From NCBI RefSeq assembly GCF_900105195.1, contig NZ_FNRX01000002.1, forward strand, positions 992,001 through 1,056,000: a stretch of 64,000 nucleotides of DNA, in the 5' to 3' direction. The position numbers were made by a program, and so were the translations under genes. The DNA comes from Rhodococcus pyridinivorans. Its GTDB lineage: Bacteria > Actinomycetota > Actinomycetes > Mycobacteriales > Mycobacteriaceae. Shown here piece by piece: positions 26,462 to 35,769 of this stretch (position 1 is the stretch's first letter; every line of letters starts with the position of its first letter). The notes beneath the pieces were generated by a model that saw only the letters and a list, made by a program, of their open reading frames with translations, was not told the DNA's origin and did no database searches.

Positions 26462-27775
26462 TCAGCTGCCGGCAGCCTCGAGACCGGTGGTGATGTCGGC
26501 AAGGATGTCGTCGATGTTCTCGATGCCCACGGCGAGTCGCACGAGACCCGGGGTGACACCCGCGGCGATCTGCTCCTCGCCGGTGAGCTGCGAGTGGGTG
26601 GTCGACGCGGGGTGGATGACCAGCGAACGGACGTCGCCGATGTTCGCGACGTGGCTGTGCAGGGTCAGCGCGTTGACGAAGCGCTTGCCGGCGTCGATGC
26701 CGCCGGAGAGCTCGAACACCACGATCGCACCGGCGCCGCGCGGGGTGAGCTGCTGGGCGCGGTCGTACCACGGCGAGGACTTCAGGCCGGCGTAGGCGAC
26801 GGAGGTGACCTCCGGGCGTCCCTCGAGGAACTCGGCGACCTTCTGTGCGTTCTCCACGTGCCGCTCGATGCGCAGACTCAGCGTCTCGATGCCCTGCGAG
26901 ATGAGGAAGGCGTTGAACGGGGAGACCGCCGCGCCCATGTCGCGCAGCAGTTGCACGCGCGCCTTGAGTGCGTAGGCCGGAGCGCCGAGGTCGGCGAAGA
27001 CGACACCGTGGTAGCTCGGGTCGGGGGTCGTGAAACCGACGTGGCGGCCCTGCGTCCAGTCGAACGTGCCGCCGTCGACGATGACACCGGCGATGGCCGT
27101 GCCGTGGCCGCCGAGGTACTTGGTGGCCGAGTGCACGACGATGTCGGCACCGTGCTCGAGCGGGCGGAGCAGGTAGGGGGTCGCGACCGTGTTGTCGACG
27201 ATCAGCGGTAGCCCGTTCTCGTGGGCGACACCCGAGATGCCGGGCAGGTCGAGGATGTGGTTCTTCGGGTTGGCGATCGTCTCGCCGAAGAACGCGCGGG
27301 TGTTGTCGCGGACGGCCTCGCGCCACTGGTCGAGGTTGTCGGGATCCTGGACGAAGGTGACCTCGATGCCGAGCTTGGGCAGCGTGTAGTGGAACAGGTT
27401 GTACGTGCCGCCGTAGAGATACGGGCTCGACACGACGTGATCGCCGGCCTGCGCCAGGTTGAGGATCGCGAAGGTCTCGGCGGCCTGTCCGGACGCGAGG
27501 AGGAGGGCGGCGACGCCACCTTCGAGGGCAGCGATGCGCTGCTCGACCGCGTCCTGCGTCGGGTTCATGATGCGGGTGTAGATGTTGCCCGGTTCGGCGA
27601 GACCGAACAGCGCCGCGGCGTGATCGGTGTTGTCGAAGGTGTAGCTGGTGGTCTGGTAGATGGGCAGGGCCCGGGCCTTCGTGTCGCCGCCGGCAGGCTG
27701 TCCCACGTGGATCTGCTTGGTCTCGAAGCTCCAGTTCGCGCTGGGATCGGTTGCTTCAGGGGTGGTGTCGCTCAT
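26462..27775 (-). CDS. metY: O-acetylhomoserine sulfhydrylase
   Basis: 437 residues from ATG at 27775, with CCGGAGCAGAGCC before it. This is a Cys/Met-metabolism PLP enzyme: [11 protein letters not shown] near the N-terminus, SRPYT-equivalent YTRIMNPT, and the PLP Lys219 in [11 protein letters not shown]. Length and the [20 protein letters not shown] block fit MetY rather than MetB/MetZ. It makes homocysteine from O-acetylhomoserine and sulfide. The metX partner usually found beside it is absent here. A leader of roughly 200 nt precedes it. Confidence 0.92.
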   Translation of the reverse strand: MSDTTPEATDPSANWSFETKQIHVGQPAGGDTKARALPIYQTTSYTFDNTDHAAALFGLAEPGNIYTRIMNPTQDAVEQRIAALEGGVAALLLASGQAAETFAILNLAQAGDHVVSSPYLYGGTYNLFHYTLPKLGIEVTFVQDPDNLDQWREAVRDNTRAFFGETIANPKNHILDLPGISGVAHENGLPLIVDNTVATPYLLRPLEHGADIVVHSATKYLGGHGTAIAGVIVDGGTFDWTQGRHVGFTTPDPSYHGVVFADLGAPAYALKARVQLLRDMGAAVSPFNAFLISQGIETLSLRIERHVENAQKVAEFLEGRPEVTSVAYAGLKSSPWYDRAQQLTPRGAGAIVVFELSGGIDAGKRFVNALTLHSHVANIGDVRSLVIHPASTTHSQLTGEEQIAAGVTPGLVRLAVGIENIDDILADITTGLEAAGS

Positions 27776-27990
27776 GGCTCTGCTCCGGATTCGGGATGTG
27801 TTCTGATCGTCGACATGCTGACCTTCGGGCCCCGCACACGACATCACCGTACGGCGGTGTGGAGAGGGCAGGAACGGGTGCGGCGGTCAGCGGGCCAGGC
27901 ACCCGCGGATACACGAGAGTTGGGCACGACGGTGCGGCGACCGGCTCGCGCGCTCGTACGTCTTGCTCACGGTCCCGACAATAACCTGTC
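27776..27990 (-). promoter_or_regulatory. Long 5' leader of metY
   Basis: No gene lies between metY and the IclR gene (27776-28152). On the minus strand a TATTGT-like -10 near 27970 would give a ~190-nt GC-rich leader. It contains CCCAACTCTC and CCGCGGGTGCC, which loosely recall the core of SAM-IV riboswitches that control metY in other actinobacteria. The expected 5' half of that riboswitch was not recognised, so only a structured leader is claimed. Confidence 0.25.
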
Positions 27991-28095
27991 CGCACGATTC
28001 CGACCAGACTCGTAGGAATTCGCTCTCGCCAGGAAACTGACTCCGGAGTACCTACAGTCTGTGTGTACCCCTTCCGGTGTGACCTCTGTTACTGC

Positions 28096-28118
28096 TAACG
28101 TTCTGGAACAGATTCCAG
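28096..28118 (+). promoter_or_regulatory. IclR gene promoter with operator palindrome
   Basis: An extended -10 (TGCTAACGT, hexamer 28096-28101) is followed at once by CTGGAA-CAGA-TTCCAG (28103-28118). This 16-bp palindrome is close to the classical IclR operator TGGAAAT-N-ATTTCCA and would straddle the transcription start, as expected for autorepression. Confidence 0.6.
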
Positions 28119-28152
28119 TTTCATGAGGCGCGCAGGGTCGTGGCCAGGACTT

Positions 28153-28992
28153 ATGGAGGTGCAGTTGACCGCCGTCGACTCCGCGCTCGAGCCCGTCGGA
28201 ACCTCGTCGAAACGAGAACTTCCACCATCGATGGTCGATCGGATGACCCTCATCCTGGAGGCCTTCGACAGCCGCGGCGCACTCACTCTCGAAGAGGTCA
28301 CCTGTCGCTCCGGGTTGCCCCGTTCGACGGTGCACCGCATCCTCGATCACCTCGTGCGTCGCGACTGGATCGAGCACGCATCCTTCGGCTACTGCCTCGG
28401 CCCGCGTGCCCTCGGTCTCGGTGGCAGCGACACAGGCCACCGCCGCATCCGGGAGGCCGCTGCGCCGCATCTCCACGACCTGGCGATGCAGACCGGCGCC
28501 GTCGTCCACTTGACGGTCCTCGAGGGCAACGAGGTGCTCTACCTCGACAAGGTTGGTGGACAGTTCGCGTCGAGCGTGCCGTCACGGGTGGGCGGTCGGT
28601 TCCCCGCCTACGCCACCGCGGCCGGCAAGTCCATCCTCGCGTGGCTCGAGCCCGAACGCATCGACGCGCTGTACGGCAAGACTCTCGTGCCGTGCACCGA
28701 GCGCACCATCCGCGATCACGTCGCACTGCACCAGGAGCTCAACCGCATTCGCAAGCGTCGTGGCGTCGCGTTCGAACGTGAGGAAGCTGCGCGGGGCATC
28801 GGATGCGTGGGCGTCGCGCTCCGCGGCGTCGACGGCCCGGTCGCCGCCCTGTCGCTGGCAGCGGACGCGCGTTCGACTCGCCTGGAGTGGGTGGCGCCGA
28901 TCGTCGCCGATACCGCTCGAAAGATCACGCGCACGCTGTTCCCGGAGCAGGAGCGCGACGACAGCCTGCGGGCCACCGAGAAGGTGGGCTGA
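28153..28992 (+). CDS. IclR-family transcriptional regulator
   Basis: About 279 residues from ATG at 28153; a TTG at 28165 placed 5 nt after GGAGG is an equally good start. N-terminal helix-turn-helix: LTLEEVTCRSGLPRSTVHRILDHL. The C-terminal effector domain contains GRFPAYATAAGKSILAWL, the usual IclR ligand-pocket signature, and RGIGCVGVALRG. Such proteins sense aromatic or carboxylic acids. It may regulate itself and the convergent or nearby genes; the AurF-type oxygenase lies convergent beyond a large inverted repeat. Confidence 0.9.
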   Translation: MEVQLTAVDSALEPVGTSSKRELPPSMVDRMTLILEAFDSRGALTLEEVTCRSGLPRSTVHRILDHLVRRDWIEHASFGYCLGPRALGLGGSDTGHRRIREAAAPHLHDLAMQTGAVVHLTVLEGNEVLYLDKVGGQFASSVPSRVGGRFPAYATAAGKSILAWLEPERIDALYGKTLVPCTERTIRDHVALHQELNRIRKRRGVAFEREEAARGIGCVGVALRGVDGPVAALSLAADARSTRLEWVAPIVADTARKITRTLFPEQERDDSLRATEKVG

Positions 28993-29010
28993 CGCCTTTC
29001 GGTTTTCGCC

Positions 29011-29079
29011 ACGAAGGACTGTGCGCAGTTCTCGTCGGAAATCCCTCGAGGAGATCGACGAGAACTGCGCACAGTTCGT
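29011..29079. repeat. Long imperfect inverted repeat between convergent genes
   Basis: Left arm 29011-29037 and right arm 29056-29079 share a perfect 19-bp core (CTGTGCGCAGTTCTCGTCG and its complement) plus a further 5-bp pairing across a 3-nt bulge. The 18-nt loop itself contains CTCGAG. It lies between the IclR gene and the diiron oxygenase gene. It could end transcription from both sides, but its size and lack of T tracts also fit a dispersed REP-like element. Confidence 0.85.
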
Positions 29080-29098
29080 TGTATGGCCGTAGGCCGTG

Positions 29099-30031
29099 TC
29101 AGAGCAGGTGGACCTTCTTGTAGAGGATCTTCGACGGTCCGCCGATGAGGCCGACGTTGTCGAGGAAGGTCATCAGCTTCGCGCCGGACTTGCGCACGCG
29201 ATCGTGATAGTGCTTGTTGCCCTTCGCCTCTTGCAGAGCGCGCTCGCGATCGAGGCCCGCATTGGCGTAAACGTCGGGGTGGATCATGCTCTTGACGACG
29301 AAGAACACCACGAGCGCGGTGTTGAACCGCTCGAACGCGAGTCGCGTGCGGCTCGCACCGGCGAGTCGGCGTGCGACCTCCTCGCGGGCGAAGCGGATGT
29401 GGCGCGCTTCCTCGAGGACGTGGATCTTCGACACCGCGCGGGTGACGGGCTGCACCCGCTCGTCGCGCATGAAGTCGCGCTGCATCATGTCGAGGATCTC
29501 CTCGGCAGCCATGACCGATGCATAGGCGTTGGCGCCCTTGAAGAAATGGCCCCACAGGCGACCGAGCTGGTGGATGTAGCGGGCCGGACCGTAGCCCGGC
29601 ATGTTCAGCCGTTCGCCGGCGCGCGCGAACATCACCGAGTGGCGGCACTCGTCGGCGACCTCGGTGAGGGCGAACTGGACGTGACGCGAATGCTTGTCGC
29701 GGTCGTAGACGTCGCGCAGGAGCATCTGCATGAGCAGGATCTCGAACCACAGGCCGACGCTCGAAACGCTCGCGGCCTCATGCTTGGTCAGCTCGATGCG
29801 CTGTTCGTCGGTGAGCTCGTCCCACAGTGCGGTGCCGTAGAGCGTGCTCCATTCGGGGGTCATTCCGAACTTGTCGTCGGGGACGGGGGCTTCCCAGTCC
29901 ACCTCGACGACCGGGTCGTACGACTTACGTGCGGACGAGGCGAGCAGTCGTCCGGCGGTTTCTTCGCGATCGGACAGTGCGACGCCGGGGATGAAGCCCT
30001 TGCTGGTCTCGCGGGTGAGCGATGCGGTCAT
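29099..30031 (-). CDS. AurF-type diiron oxygenase (ferritin-like)
   Basis: 310 residues; ATG at 30031 with AGGTGGAGG upstream. Diiron ligands: Glu128-x-x-His131 (ADECRHSVMF) and Glu208-x-x-His211 (EEARHIRF), with Glu176/177 in MAAEEIL bridging. This pattern and length match the AurF/p-aminobenzoate N-oxygenase-like family, widespread in mycobacteria and rhodococci, where the substrate is mostly unknown. An AT-rich upstream stretch (TAGATAAC on the minus strand near 30072) may hold the promoter. Confidence 0.88.
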   Translation of the reverse strand: MTASLTRETSKGFIPGVALSDREETAGRLLASSARKSYDPVVEVDWEAPVPDDKFGMTPEWSTLYGTALWDELTDEQRIELTKHEAASVSSVGLWFEILLMQMLLRDVYDRDKHSRHVQFALTEVADECRHSVMFARAGERLNMPGYGPARYIHQLGRLWGHFFKGANAYASVMAAEEILDMMQRDFMRDERVQPVTRAVSKIHVLEEARHIRFAREEVARRLAGASRTRLAFERFNTALVVFFVVKSMIHPDVYANAGLDRERALQEAKGNKHYHDRVRKSGAKLMTFLDNVGLIGGPSKILYKKVHLL

Positions 30032-30099
30032 GCCTCCACCTTTTTAGTGTGACGACTAGTAACTGTTATCTAGGTTAGCGTGATCACGCGCACAGCACA

Positions 30100-30125
30100 A
30101 TGCCCGCGACCTGCGTCGCGGGCAT
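30100..30125 (-). terminator. Hairpin terminator downstream of the efflux-pump remnant
   Basis: A perfect 11-bp stem (30100-30110 with 30115-30125) with a 4-nt loop. Read on the minus strand, it is followed by TTGTG. It apparently survived from the intact efflux gene. Confidence 0.6.
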
Positions 30126-30149
30126 CGAGAAAGAAAAGAGAGGGGAGGG

Positions 30150-30530
30150 TTACGAGCGCCGGGGTGGCCAGAAGGCGGAGATCAACGCTCCGACCAGCAA
30201 GATCGCGGCGACTGCCCACGATGCCTGCTTCAAGCCGTCGAGGAAGGCGTTCTGTGCGAGTTCGGCGAGTTGCTCGCCCTGCGGACCCGCATGCTCGGCG
30301 ACCTGTATCGCGGCGGCGAGCGAATCCTGCACGGCGGCCCGGGCCGGCTCGGGGATCATCGGCGCCACCGGATCGATGCCGTGCCCGTAGGCTGCGGCCA
30401 GGACGCTGCCCGTGATCGCAACACCGATCGCCGCACCGATCTCGCGGGTCGCGTCGTCGACCGCCGCATGGGGGCGGTACTTCGTGGTCTCCTCGAGGGC
30501 GAAGGAGGTCGGAAGAAGTATCAGTGGGTA
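30150..30530 (-). pseudogene. C-terminal remnant of a 14-TM drug-efflux MFS protein
   Basis: The last ~115-125 codons resemble the end of EmrB/QacA-type (DHA2) exporters: a degraded PRHxAxVxDxTREIG-like segment (YRPHAAVDDATREIGAAIG), GVAITGSVLAAAYGHGID, a soluble loop, and a final membrane helix with basic end (ILLVGALISAFWPPRRS). No start codon with a ribosome site and no upstream 12 helices exist: the sequence runs directly into the adenylate cyclase gene. The reading frame is still open and its terminator is intact, so decay is by 5' deletion. Confidence 0.7.
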
Positions 30531-30574
30531 TGAGGGAGTATCGGGCTTCTCGTCGACTGTTGTCAGCCTGCCGG

Positions 30575-31702
30575 TCACAGACCCATGTCCTCGTCGTGCA
30601 GACCCTCCACGCCCACCGCCGCCTTCTTCTCCTCGCGCGGACGACGCAGGACGTACAGCCGCGAATGCTGGAAGTCCCGCAGCCGCAGCGTGCGCACCGT
30701 CTGGAAGCGGAACTCCTCGCAGTCGGAGAGGGCGTCGGCGAGGTTCTCGTCGACGAGGATCGTGCCCGGCCGCGCCGCGCCGGTGAGACGGGCCGCGATG
30801 TTGACGACCGAACCGAACAGGTCGCCGAAGCGCGGCAACGCCTGGCCCCACGCCAGTCCGATCCGCAGGTCCGGATAGTCCTTCTGGGACCTGAACGAAT
30901 CCTGCAGTTCGAGGGCGATCCGTGCGGCGTCGACCGGACGTTCGGCCGCGAACATCACCTCGTCGCCGACGGTTTTGATCACCCAGCCGTTGTGCCGGGC
31001 GATGACGTCGGAGACCTCCGATTCGAAGTAGTCGAGCAGCTCGCTCAGCGCGGCCGCATCGATCTGCCGGGTCAACCGTGTGTAGCCGACCATGTCGGCG
31101 AAACCGACGACCAACTCGTGGAGCTCCCCGGAATCCTGCGGGCGCGCGGCGGCCCGGGCGGTCGTGGCCACCAGGTGCCGACGCCACATGTGGCTCTGGA
31201 GGCTCAGCGCGAGCTCGGTCGTGCGATCGACGATGTGGTCGATCAGCGCGCGGATCTCCTCTTCCTGCGGGGGAGTCTCCGTTTTCGCGTAGGCGGAGGC
31301 CAACTGGGTGAAGACGTGGGTGTTGAGCAGATTCAGTTGCCACTCGGTCAGCCGCGACATCGACTGTCCGATCGACCGGGCCGCGGGCACCTCGAGGCTT
31401 TCGTCGATCGCGCCGCTCGCGATGATGGCCGCCGTCGCACGCAGGGCCTCGACGTCGCCGTCGGTGAACATCACGACGTCGGGATCGGGATCGACGGTCA
31501 GACCGAGTGCCTGCCACAGCCGGCGCACCCGCGCAGGTGCGAGCCCGCACAACTCGGCCACCTCGTTCAGGGTGTAACGAAGAGGACCACCGAGCAGCGC
31601 GTTCTCCAGCTGTGACTGGATCACGGACAGCACGTCGGTTCCTGAGGCAGGTGCCGGATCGGACGGGGTCACTCCTCCATCCTTACCGTGCCCCGGGCCC
31701 AT
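30575..31702 (-). CDS. Class III adenylate cyclase with N-terminal regulatory domain
   Basis: 375 residues from ATG at 31702; GTG at 31672 touches a GGAGGA and is less likely. The catalytic domain (about 195-350) keeps all six key residues: metal Asp203 (GFADMVGY) and Asp247, substrate Lys243 (IKTVGDE) and Asp294 (FGDLFG), Asn301 and Arg305 (VNIAARL). It should therefore be an active cAMP-forming homodimer. The N-terminal ~180 residues form an all-helical domain like the pH-sensing domain of mycobacterial Rv1264, preceded by a MerR/HTH-like stretch (YTLNEVAELCGLAPARVRRLW). Confidence 0.9.
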   Translation of the reverse strand: MGPGHGKDGGVTPSDPAPASGTDVLSVIQSQLENALLGGPLRYTLNEVAELCGLAPARVRRLWQALGLTVDPDPDVVMFTDGDVEALRATAAIIASGAIDESLEVPAARSIGQSMSRLTEWQLNLLNTHVFTQLASAYAKTETPPQEEEIRALIDHIVDRTTELALSLQSHMWRRHLVATTARAAARPQDSGELHELVVGFADMVGYTRLTRQIDAAALSELLDYFESEVSDVIARHNGWVIKTVGDEVMFAAERPVDAARIALELQDSFRSQKDYPDLRIGLAWGQALPRFGDLFGSVVNIAARLTGAARPGTILVDENLADALSDCEEFRFQTVRTLRLRDFQHSRLYVLRRPREEKKAAVGVEGLHDEDMGL

Positions 31703-31812
31703 GCGCGCGGCAGGTCGTATCGAACAGGTGTACAGGCGTGTCGTACGGATGTGCGACAGTGACCGACATCGAAGCCCTGCCGACCCTTCGGCGAACCGAG
31801 AAAGGACGTCGC

Positions 31813-32649
31813 ATGTCGCCCCGCAGACGCGCGGACCACCTGACGGAGGAACAACTCGGAGAGCTCGGTGCCGCTCTCGCCGAGGGGCGCCGCGCGACCG
31901 TCTACCTCGTCGAGGGCATTCCGAGTCTCGGCATCGACCCGGGGACGTCGGCGCGGGTGGTATCGATCAGCGGCAGCACCGTGATGGTGCGGCCGAAGGG
32001 CGTCGACGACGAGTTGCCGTTCGAGACCGACGAACTGCGCGCCACCCGCGAGCCGGCCGGAACGAAGCGCGCACCGACGAAGACCGCGCGCACGTCCGGT
32101 GGTGCGAAGCCCGCTCCGGCGAAGGCAGCTCCCGCGAAGGTGCCACCTGTGCAACCCGCGACCCCACGGGCTACCGCATCCAGGCCTGCTGCACCGAAGC
32201 CTGCTCCCCAGAAATCCGAGAGCCCAGCAGTCGCTGCGGTTCCCCGCGCCCAGGAGAAGAAGCCCGTGACCCAGACGACCCCCGCTTCGTCCGACACTCC
32301 CGCCTCCCGGCCGCCGGCACCGGCGAAGCCGAAGGCCCCGGCCCGCAAAGCGAAGAAGGCGCCGTCGATCACGATCACCGTCACGATCGACCCGGAGAAC
32401 GAGTGGACGGTGGGGGTCGCGCACGGCACCCGCAAGGTCGGTAAGCCCGCAACGGTCGCACCCGACGCCGTCGAACGTGCGGTGAAGGAACTCGGCGATC
32501 CCACGGCCACCGAGGCCGTCCAGTCGGTGATCGAGGAGGCGCGTCGCGCGGCCGAGGAGCGGGTCGCGCAGCTCAGCCGCGAGCTCGAGGAGGCCCGTCA
32601 AGCTCTGGAAAGCTTGGGCGCAACCCGGAAATCCGGCGGAAACCTCTAG
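31813..32649 (+). CDS. Conserved actinobacterial protein with Pro/Ala/Lys-rich linker
   Basis: 278 residues; ATG at 31813 after GAAAGGACGTCGC. An N-terminal ~75-residue globular part (HLTEEQLGELGAALAEG, IPSLGIDPGTSARVV, VRPKGVDDELPFETDEL) is followed by a ~110-residue low-complexity linker rich in Ala, Pro, Lys and Ser. A C-terminal module starts with APSITITVTIDPENEWTV and ends in a long charged coiled coil (VIEEARRAAEERVAQLSRELEEARQ). From memory it resembles the DUF6319 group; no function is known. The architecture suggests a DNA- or envelope-associated tether. Confidence 0.75.
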   Translation: MSPRRRADHLTEEQLGELGAALAEGRRATVYLVEGIPSLGIDPGTSARVVSISGSTVMVRPKGVDDELPFETDELRATREPAGTKRAPTKTARTSGGAKPAPAKAAPAKVPPVQPATPRATASRPAAPKPAPQKSESPAVAAVPRAQEKKPVTQTTPASSDTPASRPPAPAKPKAPARKAKKAPSITITVTIDPENEWTVGVAHGTRKVGKPATVAPDAVERAVKELGDPTATEAVQSVIEEARRAAEERVAQLSRELEEARQALESLGATRKSGGNL

Positions 32650-32697
32650 TACGCTCAGCCCGACGGCTGCCGGACGGCGCAGCGCAGGAGGGCCTCC

Positions 32698-33360
32698 ATG
32701 TTCAGAAAACTGGTTGTTGCAATCGCGAGCGCGGTCGCGCTGGTCGGCGCGGGTTCCGGGGTGGCCGTCGCGGCTCCTCCGGTCACCCTCGGTGGCGGTT
32801 CGGGCATCACTCTCGGAGACAACGGGCAGGACATCTTCGACTGCACGCTCACCACGATCGGCAACGACGCCGCCGGACGCCTCGTGGGTCTCACTGCCGC
32901 GCACTGCGGCTCTCCCGGCATGACGGTGAAAGCCGAATACGACCTCGCTGCCGGCTCGGTGGGCCGCATCGTGTCGACCAACGAACGGCTCGACTACGCC
33001 GTGATCGAGTTCGACCGGAGCAAGGTCGTTCCGGTCAACCGCGTCGGCAACGTGACGATCACCGGCCTCGGTGCCCCCGCGGGCTTCCCGAACATCGCCT
33101 GCAAGGAAGGCCGCACCACGGGCAACACCTGCGGCATCGTCTGGGGCGACGTGTTCGGCTCGCAGGAGACCTGGACGCAGGTGTGCGTCATCGAAGGCGA
33201 CTCGGGCGCACCGCTCGTGGTGGGCACGACGCTCGTCGCGATGGTCAACGCCTACCTGCTCGCGCCGTGCGCCGGCCCCGAGGTCGGAACGAACATCGAC
33301 GTGATCATGGCCGACATCAACGGTCGGGGCGGGCCGGGCGCAGGTTTCCGTCCGATCTAG
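32698..33360 (+). CDS. Secreted trypsin-like serine protease
   Basis: 220 residues; ATG at 32698 after AGGAGGGCCTCC. A Sec signal peptide ends AVAAP (cleavage near residue 25-26). The catalytic triad is His69 (LTAAHC), Asp99 (LDYAV) and Ser169 (EGDSGAP). Cys pairs around 49/70, 135/145 and 163/191 fit disulphides. At about 195 mature residues it is a compact S1-fold protease exported to the envelope or medium. It is one of a common rhodococcal/mycobacterial group with unknown targets and is convergent with ilvD. Confidence 0.88.
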   Translation: MFRKLVVAIASAVALVGAGSGVAVAAPPVTLGGGSGITLGDNGQDIFDCTLTTIGNDAAGRLVGLTAAHCGSPGMTVKAEYDLAAGSVGRIVSTNERLDYAVIEFDRSKVVPVNRVGNVTITGLGAPAGFPNIACKEGRTTGNTCGIVWGDVFGSQETWTQVCVIEGDSGAPLVVGTTLVAMVNAYLLAPCAGPEVGTNIDVIMADINGRGGPGAGFRPI

Positions 33361-33394
33361 CAGCACCCCCGGAGCGGGAGGGTTCACCCGACCC

Positions 33395-35092
33395 TCATCC
33401 GCACACCGCACCGTTCGATGCGGAACCGACCAGCTTCGTGTACTTCGCCAGTACACCCCGGGTGTAGCGCGGCGGCAGTGGCTCCCAGCCCTGTCGCCGC
33501 GTTTCCATTTCCTTCTCGTCGACCAGCACGTCGAGCAGGCCGTTCGAGACGTCGAGACGGATCCGGTCGCCGTCGCGGACGAAGGCGATGGGGCCGCCGT
33601 CGACGGCCTCCGGGGCGACGTGCCCGACGCACAACCCGGTGGTACCACCGGAGAATCGTCCGTCGGTGAGCAGCAGGACGTCCTTGCCTAGCCCGGCGCC
33701 CTTGATGGCGCCCGTGATCGCGAGCATCTCGCGCATACCCGGGCCACCCTTGGGGCCCTCGTAGCGGATGACCACCACGTCGCCGGCGGTGATGGTGCCG
33801 TCCTCGAGCGCATCCATCGCGGCCCGTTCTCGTTCGAAGACCCGCGCCGTTCCCTCGAAGACCGACTCGTCGAAGCCCGCGGACTTCACCACCGCTCCGC
33901 CGGGAGCGAGGCTGCCGCGAAGGATCGTGATGCCGCCGGTGGGATGGATCGGGTCGCTCAGGGCGCGCAGCACCTTGCCGTCGGGGTCCGGGGGCGCGAT
34001 GCCGGAGAGGTTCTCCGCGACGGTCTTCCCGGTGACGGTGAGGCAGTCGCCGTGTAGCAGACCTGCGTCGAGCAACGCCTTCATGATGACCGGGACACCG
34101 CCGATGTGGTCGACGTCCTTCATCACGTGCCGGCCGAACGGTTTGACGTCGGCGAGGTGCGGCACCCGCGCGCCCACGCGGACGAAGTCGTCGAGGCTCA
34201 GATCCACCTGCGCCTCGTGCGCGATCGCGAGCAGGTGGAGCACGGCGTTCGTGGATCCCCCGAAGGCCATGACCACCGCGATGGCGTTCTCGAACGCCTC
34301 CTTGGTGAGGATGTCGGACGCGGTGATGCCGCGCTTCAGCATCTCGACCACCGCCTGACCGCTGCGCCGGGCGAAACCGTCACGGCGACGATCCGTCGCG
34401 GGCGGTGACGCGCTCCCCGGCAGCGACATGCCGAGCGCCTCGGCCGAGGCGGCCATCGTGTTCGCGGTGTACATGCCGCCGCAGGCACCTTCGCCAGGGC
34501 AGATGGCGCGTTCGATCGCGTCGAGGTCGGTCTCGGACATCAGGCCCCGCGCGCACGCCCCGACCGCTTCGAAGGCGTCGATGATCGTCACGTCGCGTTC
34601 GGTACCGTCGGACAGTTTCGCGATGCCCGGCAGGATCGACCCGGCGTACAGGAAGACGGCGGCGAGATCGAGGCGGGCCGCGGCCATGAGCATCCCGGGC
34701 AAGGACTTGTCGCATCCCGCGAGCAGCACCGAGCCGTCGAGCCGCTCGGCCTGCATCACCGTCTCGACGCTATCGGCGATGACCTCGCGGGACACCAGGG
34801 AGAAGTGCATGCCCTCATGCCCCATCGAGATCCCGTCGGACACGGAGATGGTGCCGAATTCGAGCGGATAACCGCCCGCGGCGTGCACGCCCTCCTTCAC
34901 CGATCGCGCGAGGCGTTCGAGCGGGAGGTTGCAGGGGGTGATCTCGTTCCACGACGACGCCACACCGATCTGCGGCTTGCCCCAGTCCTCGTCTCCCATC
35001 CCCACCGCACGGAGCATGCCGCGCGAGGCGGCCTTCTCCATGCCGTCGGTGACGTCGCGGCTGCGGGGCTTGATATCGGGTCGGTCCGTCAT
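33395..35092 (-). CDS. ilvD: Dihydroxy-acid dehydratase
   Basis: 565 residues from ATG at 35092, with CAGGAAGGCGTC before it. Iron-sulfur ligands: Cys54 (TPCNLPL), Cys127 (AGCDKSLPG) and Cys204 ([12 protein letters not shown]). [12 protein letters not shown] and [19 protein letters not shown] are family signatures. It converts dihydroxy-isovalerate and dihydroxy-methylvalerate to the 2-oxo acids of valine and isoleucine synthesis. It overlaps the upstream DinB-like gene by 4 nt, an unusual partner for ilvD. Confidence 0.95.
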   Translation of the reverse strand: MTDRPDIKPRSRDVTDGMEKAASRGMLRAVGMGDEDWGKPQIGVASSWNEITPCNLPLERLARSVKEGVHAAGGYPLEFGTISVSDGISMGHEGMHFSLVSREVIADSVETVMQAERLDGSVLLAGCDKSLPGMLMAAARLDLAAVFLYAGSILPGIAKLSDGTERDVTIIDAFEAVGACARGLMSETDLDAIERAICPGEGACGGMYTANTMAASAEALGMSLPGSASPPATDRRRDGFARRSGQAVVEMLKRGITASDILTKEAFENAIAVVMAFGGSTNAVLHLLAIAHEAQVDLSLDDFVRVGARVPHLADVKPFGRHVMKDVDHIGGVPVIMKALLDAGLLHGDCLTVTGKTVAENLSGIAPPDPDGKVLRALSDPIHPTGGITILRGSLAPGGAVVKSAGFDESVFEGTARVFERERAAMDALEDGTITAGDVVVIRYEGPKGGPGMREMLAITGAIKGAGLGKDVLLLTDGRFSGGTTGLCVGHVAPEAVDGGPIAFVRDGDRIRLDVSNGLLDVLVDEKEMETRRQGWEPLPPRYTRGVLAKYTKLVGSASNGAVCG

Positions 35093-35655
35093 GACGCCTT
35101 CCTGGGGTCGCGGCCGGTGAGGGCGATGAGCCGGTCCTGCGGGGACGCGTCGTCGGGGACCGGGACGGGATCGGCGAACAGACCGCTCGAGGCGAGCATG
35201 TCCTTCTGCGGTTCGATGTCGGCGAGCACGGCGTCGACGAGGTCGGCGTCGAGCATTTCGTCGGCACCGATGGCCCGGGCGAGATCCCAGGTGTGCACGG
35301 TGATGTCCGCGACCTGCTGTTTCATGTAGTCGAGGCACGGGACGGTGCCGTAGGACAGGTGGACCTCCTGGGACGGTGACGTCATCGCCCACGCGGCGGT
35401 CGCCTGCTCGGCGAAGCGTGCCCATTCGGCGGCGAGATCGTCCCCGATCGGTTCGAGTACGGCCTTCGCGTCGTCGAGGGAACGGCCGGAGAGCAGCGGC
35501 TGGATCCAGCGCTGCTCGTCGACCATGTGCCACACCAGGTCGGTGACGTCCCACTCGGTGTCCGGGGTGGGTGCGTGCCAGTCGCGGATCTGCGCGACAC
35601 GGTCGTCGAACTCGCGACGCGCGGTTCGTTGCAGGGAAAGCCAGTCGGTCACCAT
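35089..35655 (-). CDS. DinB-like mycothiol-dependent/TIGR03086-type protein
   Basis: 188 residues. The four-helix DinB/MDMPI fold shows metal-site histidines in [16 protein letters not shown] and [13 protein letters not shown], the latter being the TIGR03086 signature. Relatives include mycothiol-dependent maleylpyruvate isomerase; most are uncharacterised. It is transcribed just ahead of ilvD with overlapping stop and start. The likely promoter leaves no 5' UTR. Confidence 0.8.
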   Translation of the reverse strand: MVTDWLSLQRTARREFDDRVAQIRDWHAPTPDTEWDVTDLVWHMVDEQRWIQPLLSGRSLDDAKAVLEPIGDDLAAEWARFAEQATAAWAMTSPSQEVHLSYGTVPCLDYMKQQVADITVHTWDLARAIGADEMLDADLVDAVLADIEPQKDMLASSGLFADPVPVPDDASPQDRLIALTGRDPRKAS

Positions 35656-35662
35656 GGATCTC

Positions 35663-35668
35663 AGCCTA
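35663..35668 (-). promoter_or_regulatory. -10 box of the DinB-like/ilvD operon, leaderless arrangement
   Basis: TAGGCT on the minus strand (35668-35663) is followed by 7 nt and the ATG at 35655, with no Shine-Dalgarno sequence. The geometry is identical to that of the MarR gene. Confidence 0.4.
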
Positions 35669-35769
35669 GGGCGCGGGCTGCTCGGATCACGGCGATTTCA
35701 ACTCCTGCGATCATGCGCGGGATGCGGGACGATCGGGAGTCGCACCGTGTCGTCGTCGAGGAGAAGTAC

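Noticed and set aside
27776..27990. Confident SAM-IV riboswitch call
   Set aside because: Only short pieces resemble the consensus; the conserved 5' helix could not be matched by eye, so it is listed only as a possible leader.
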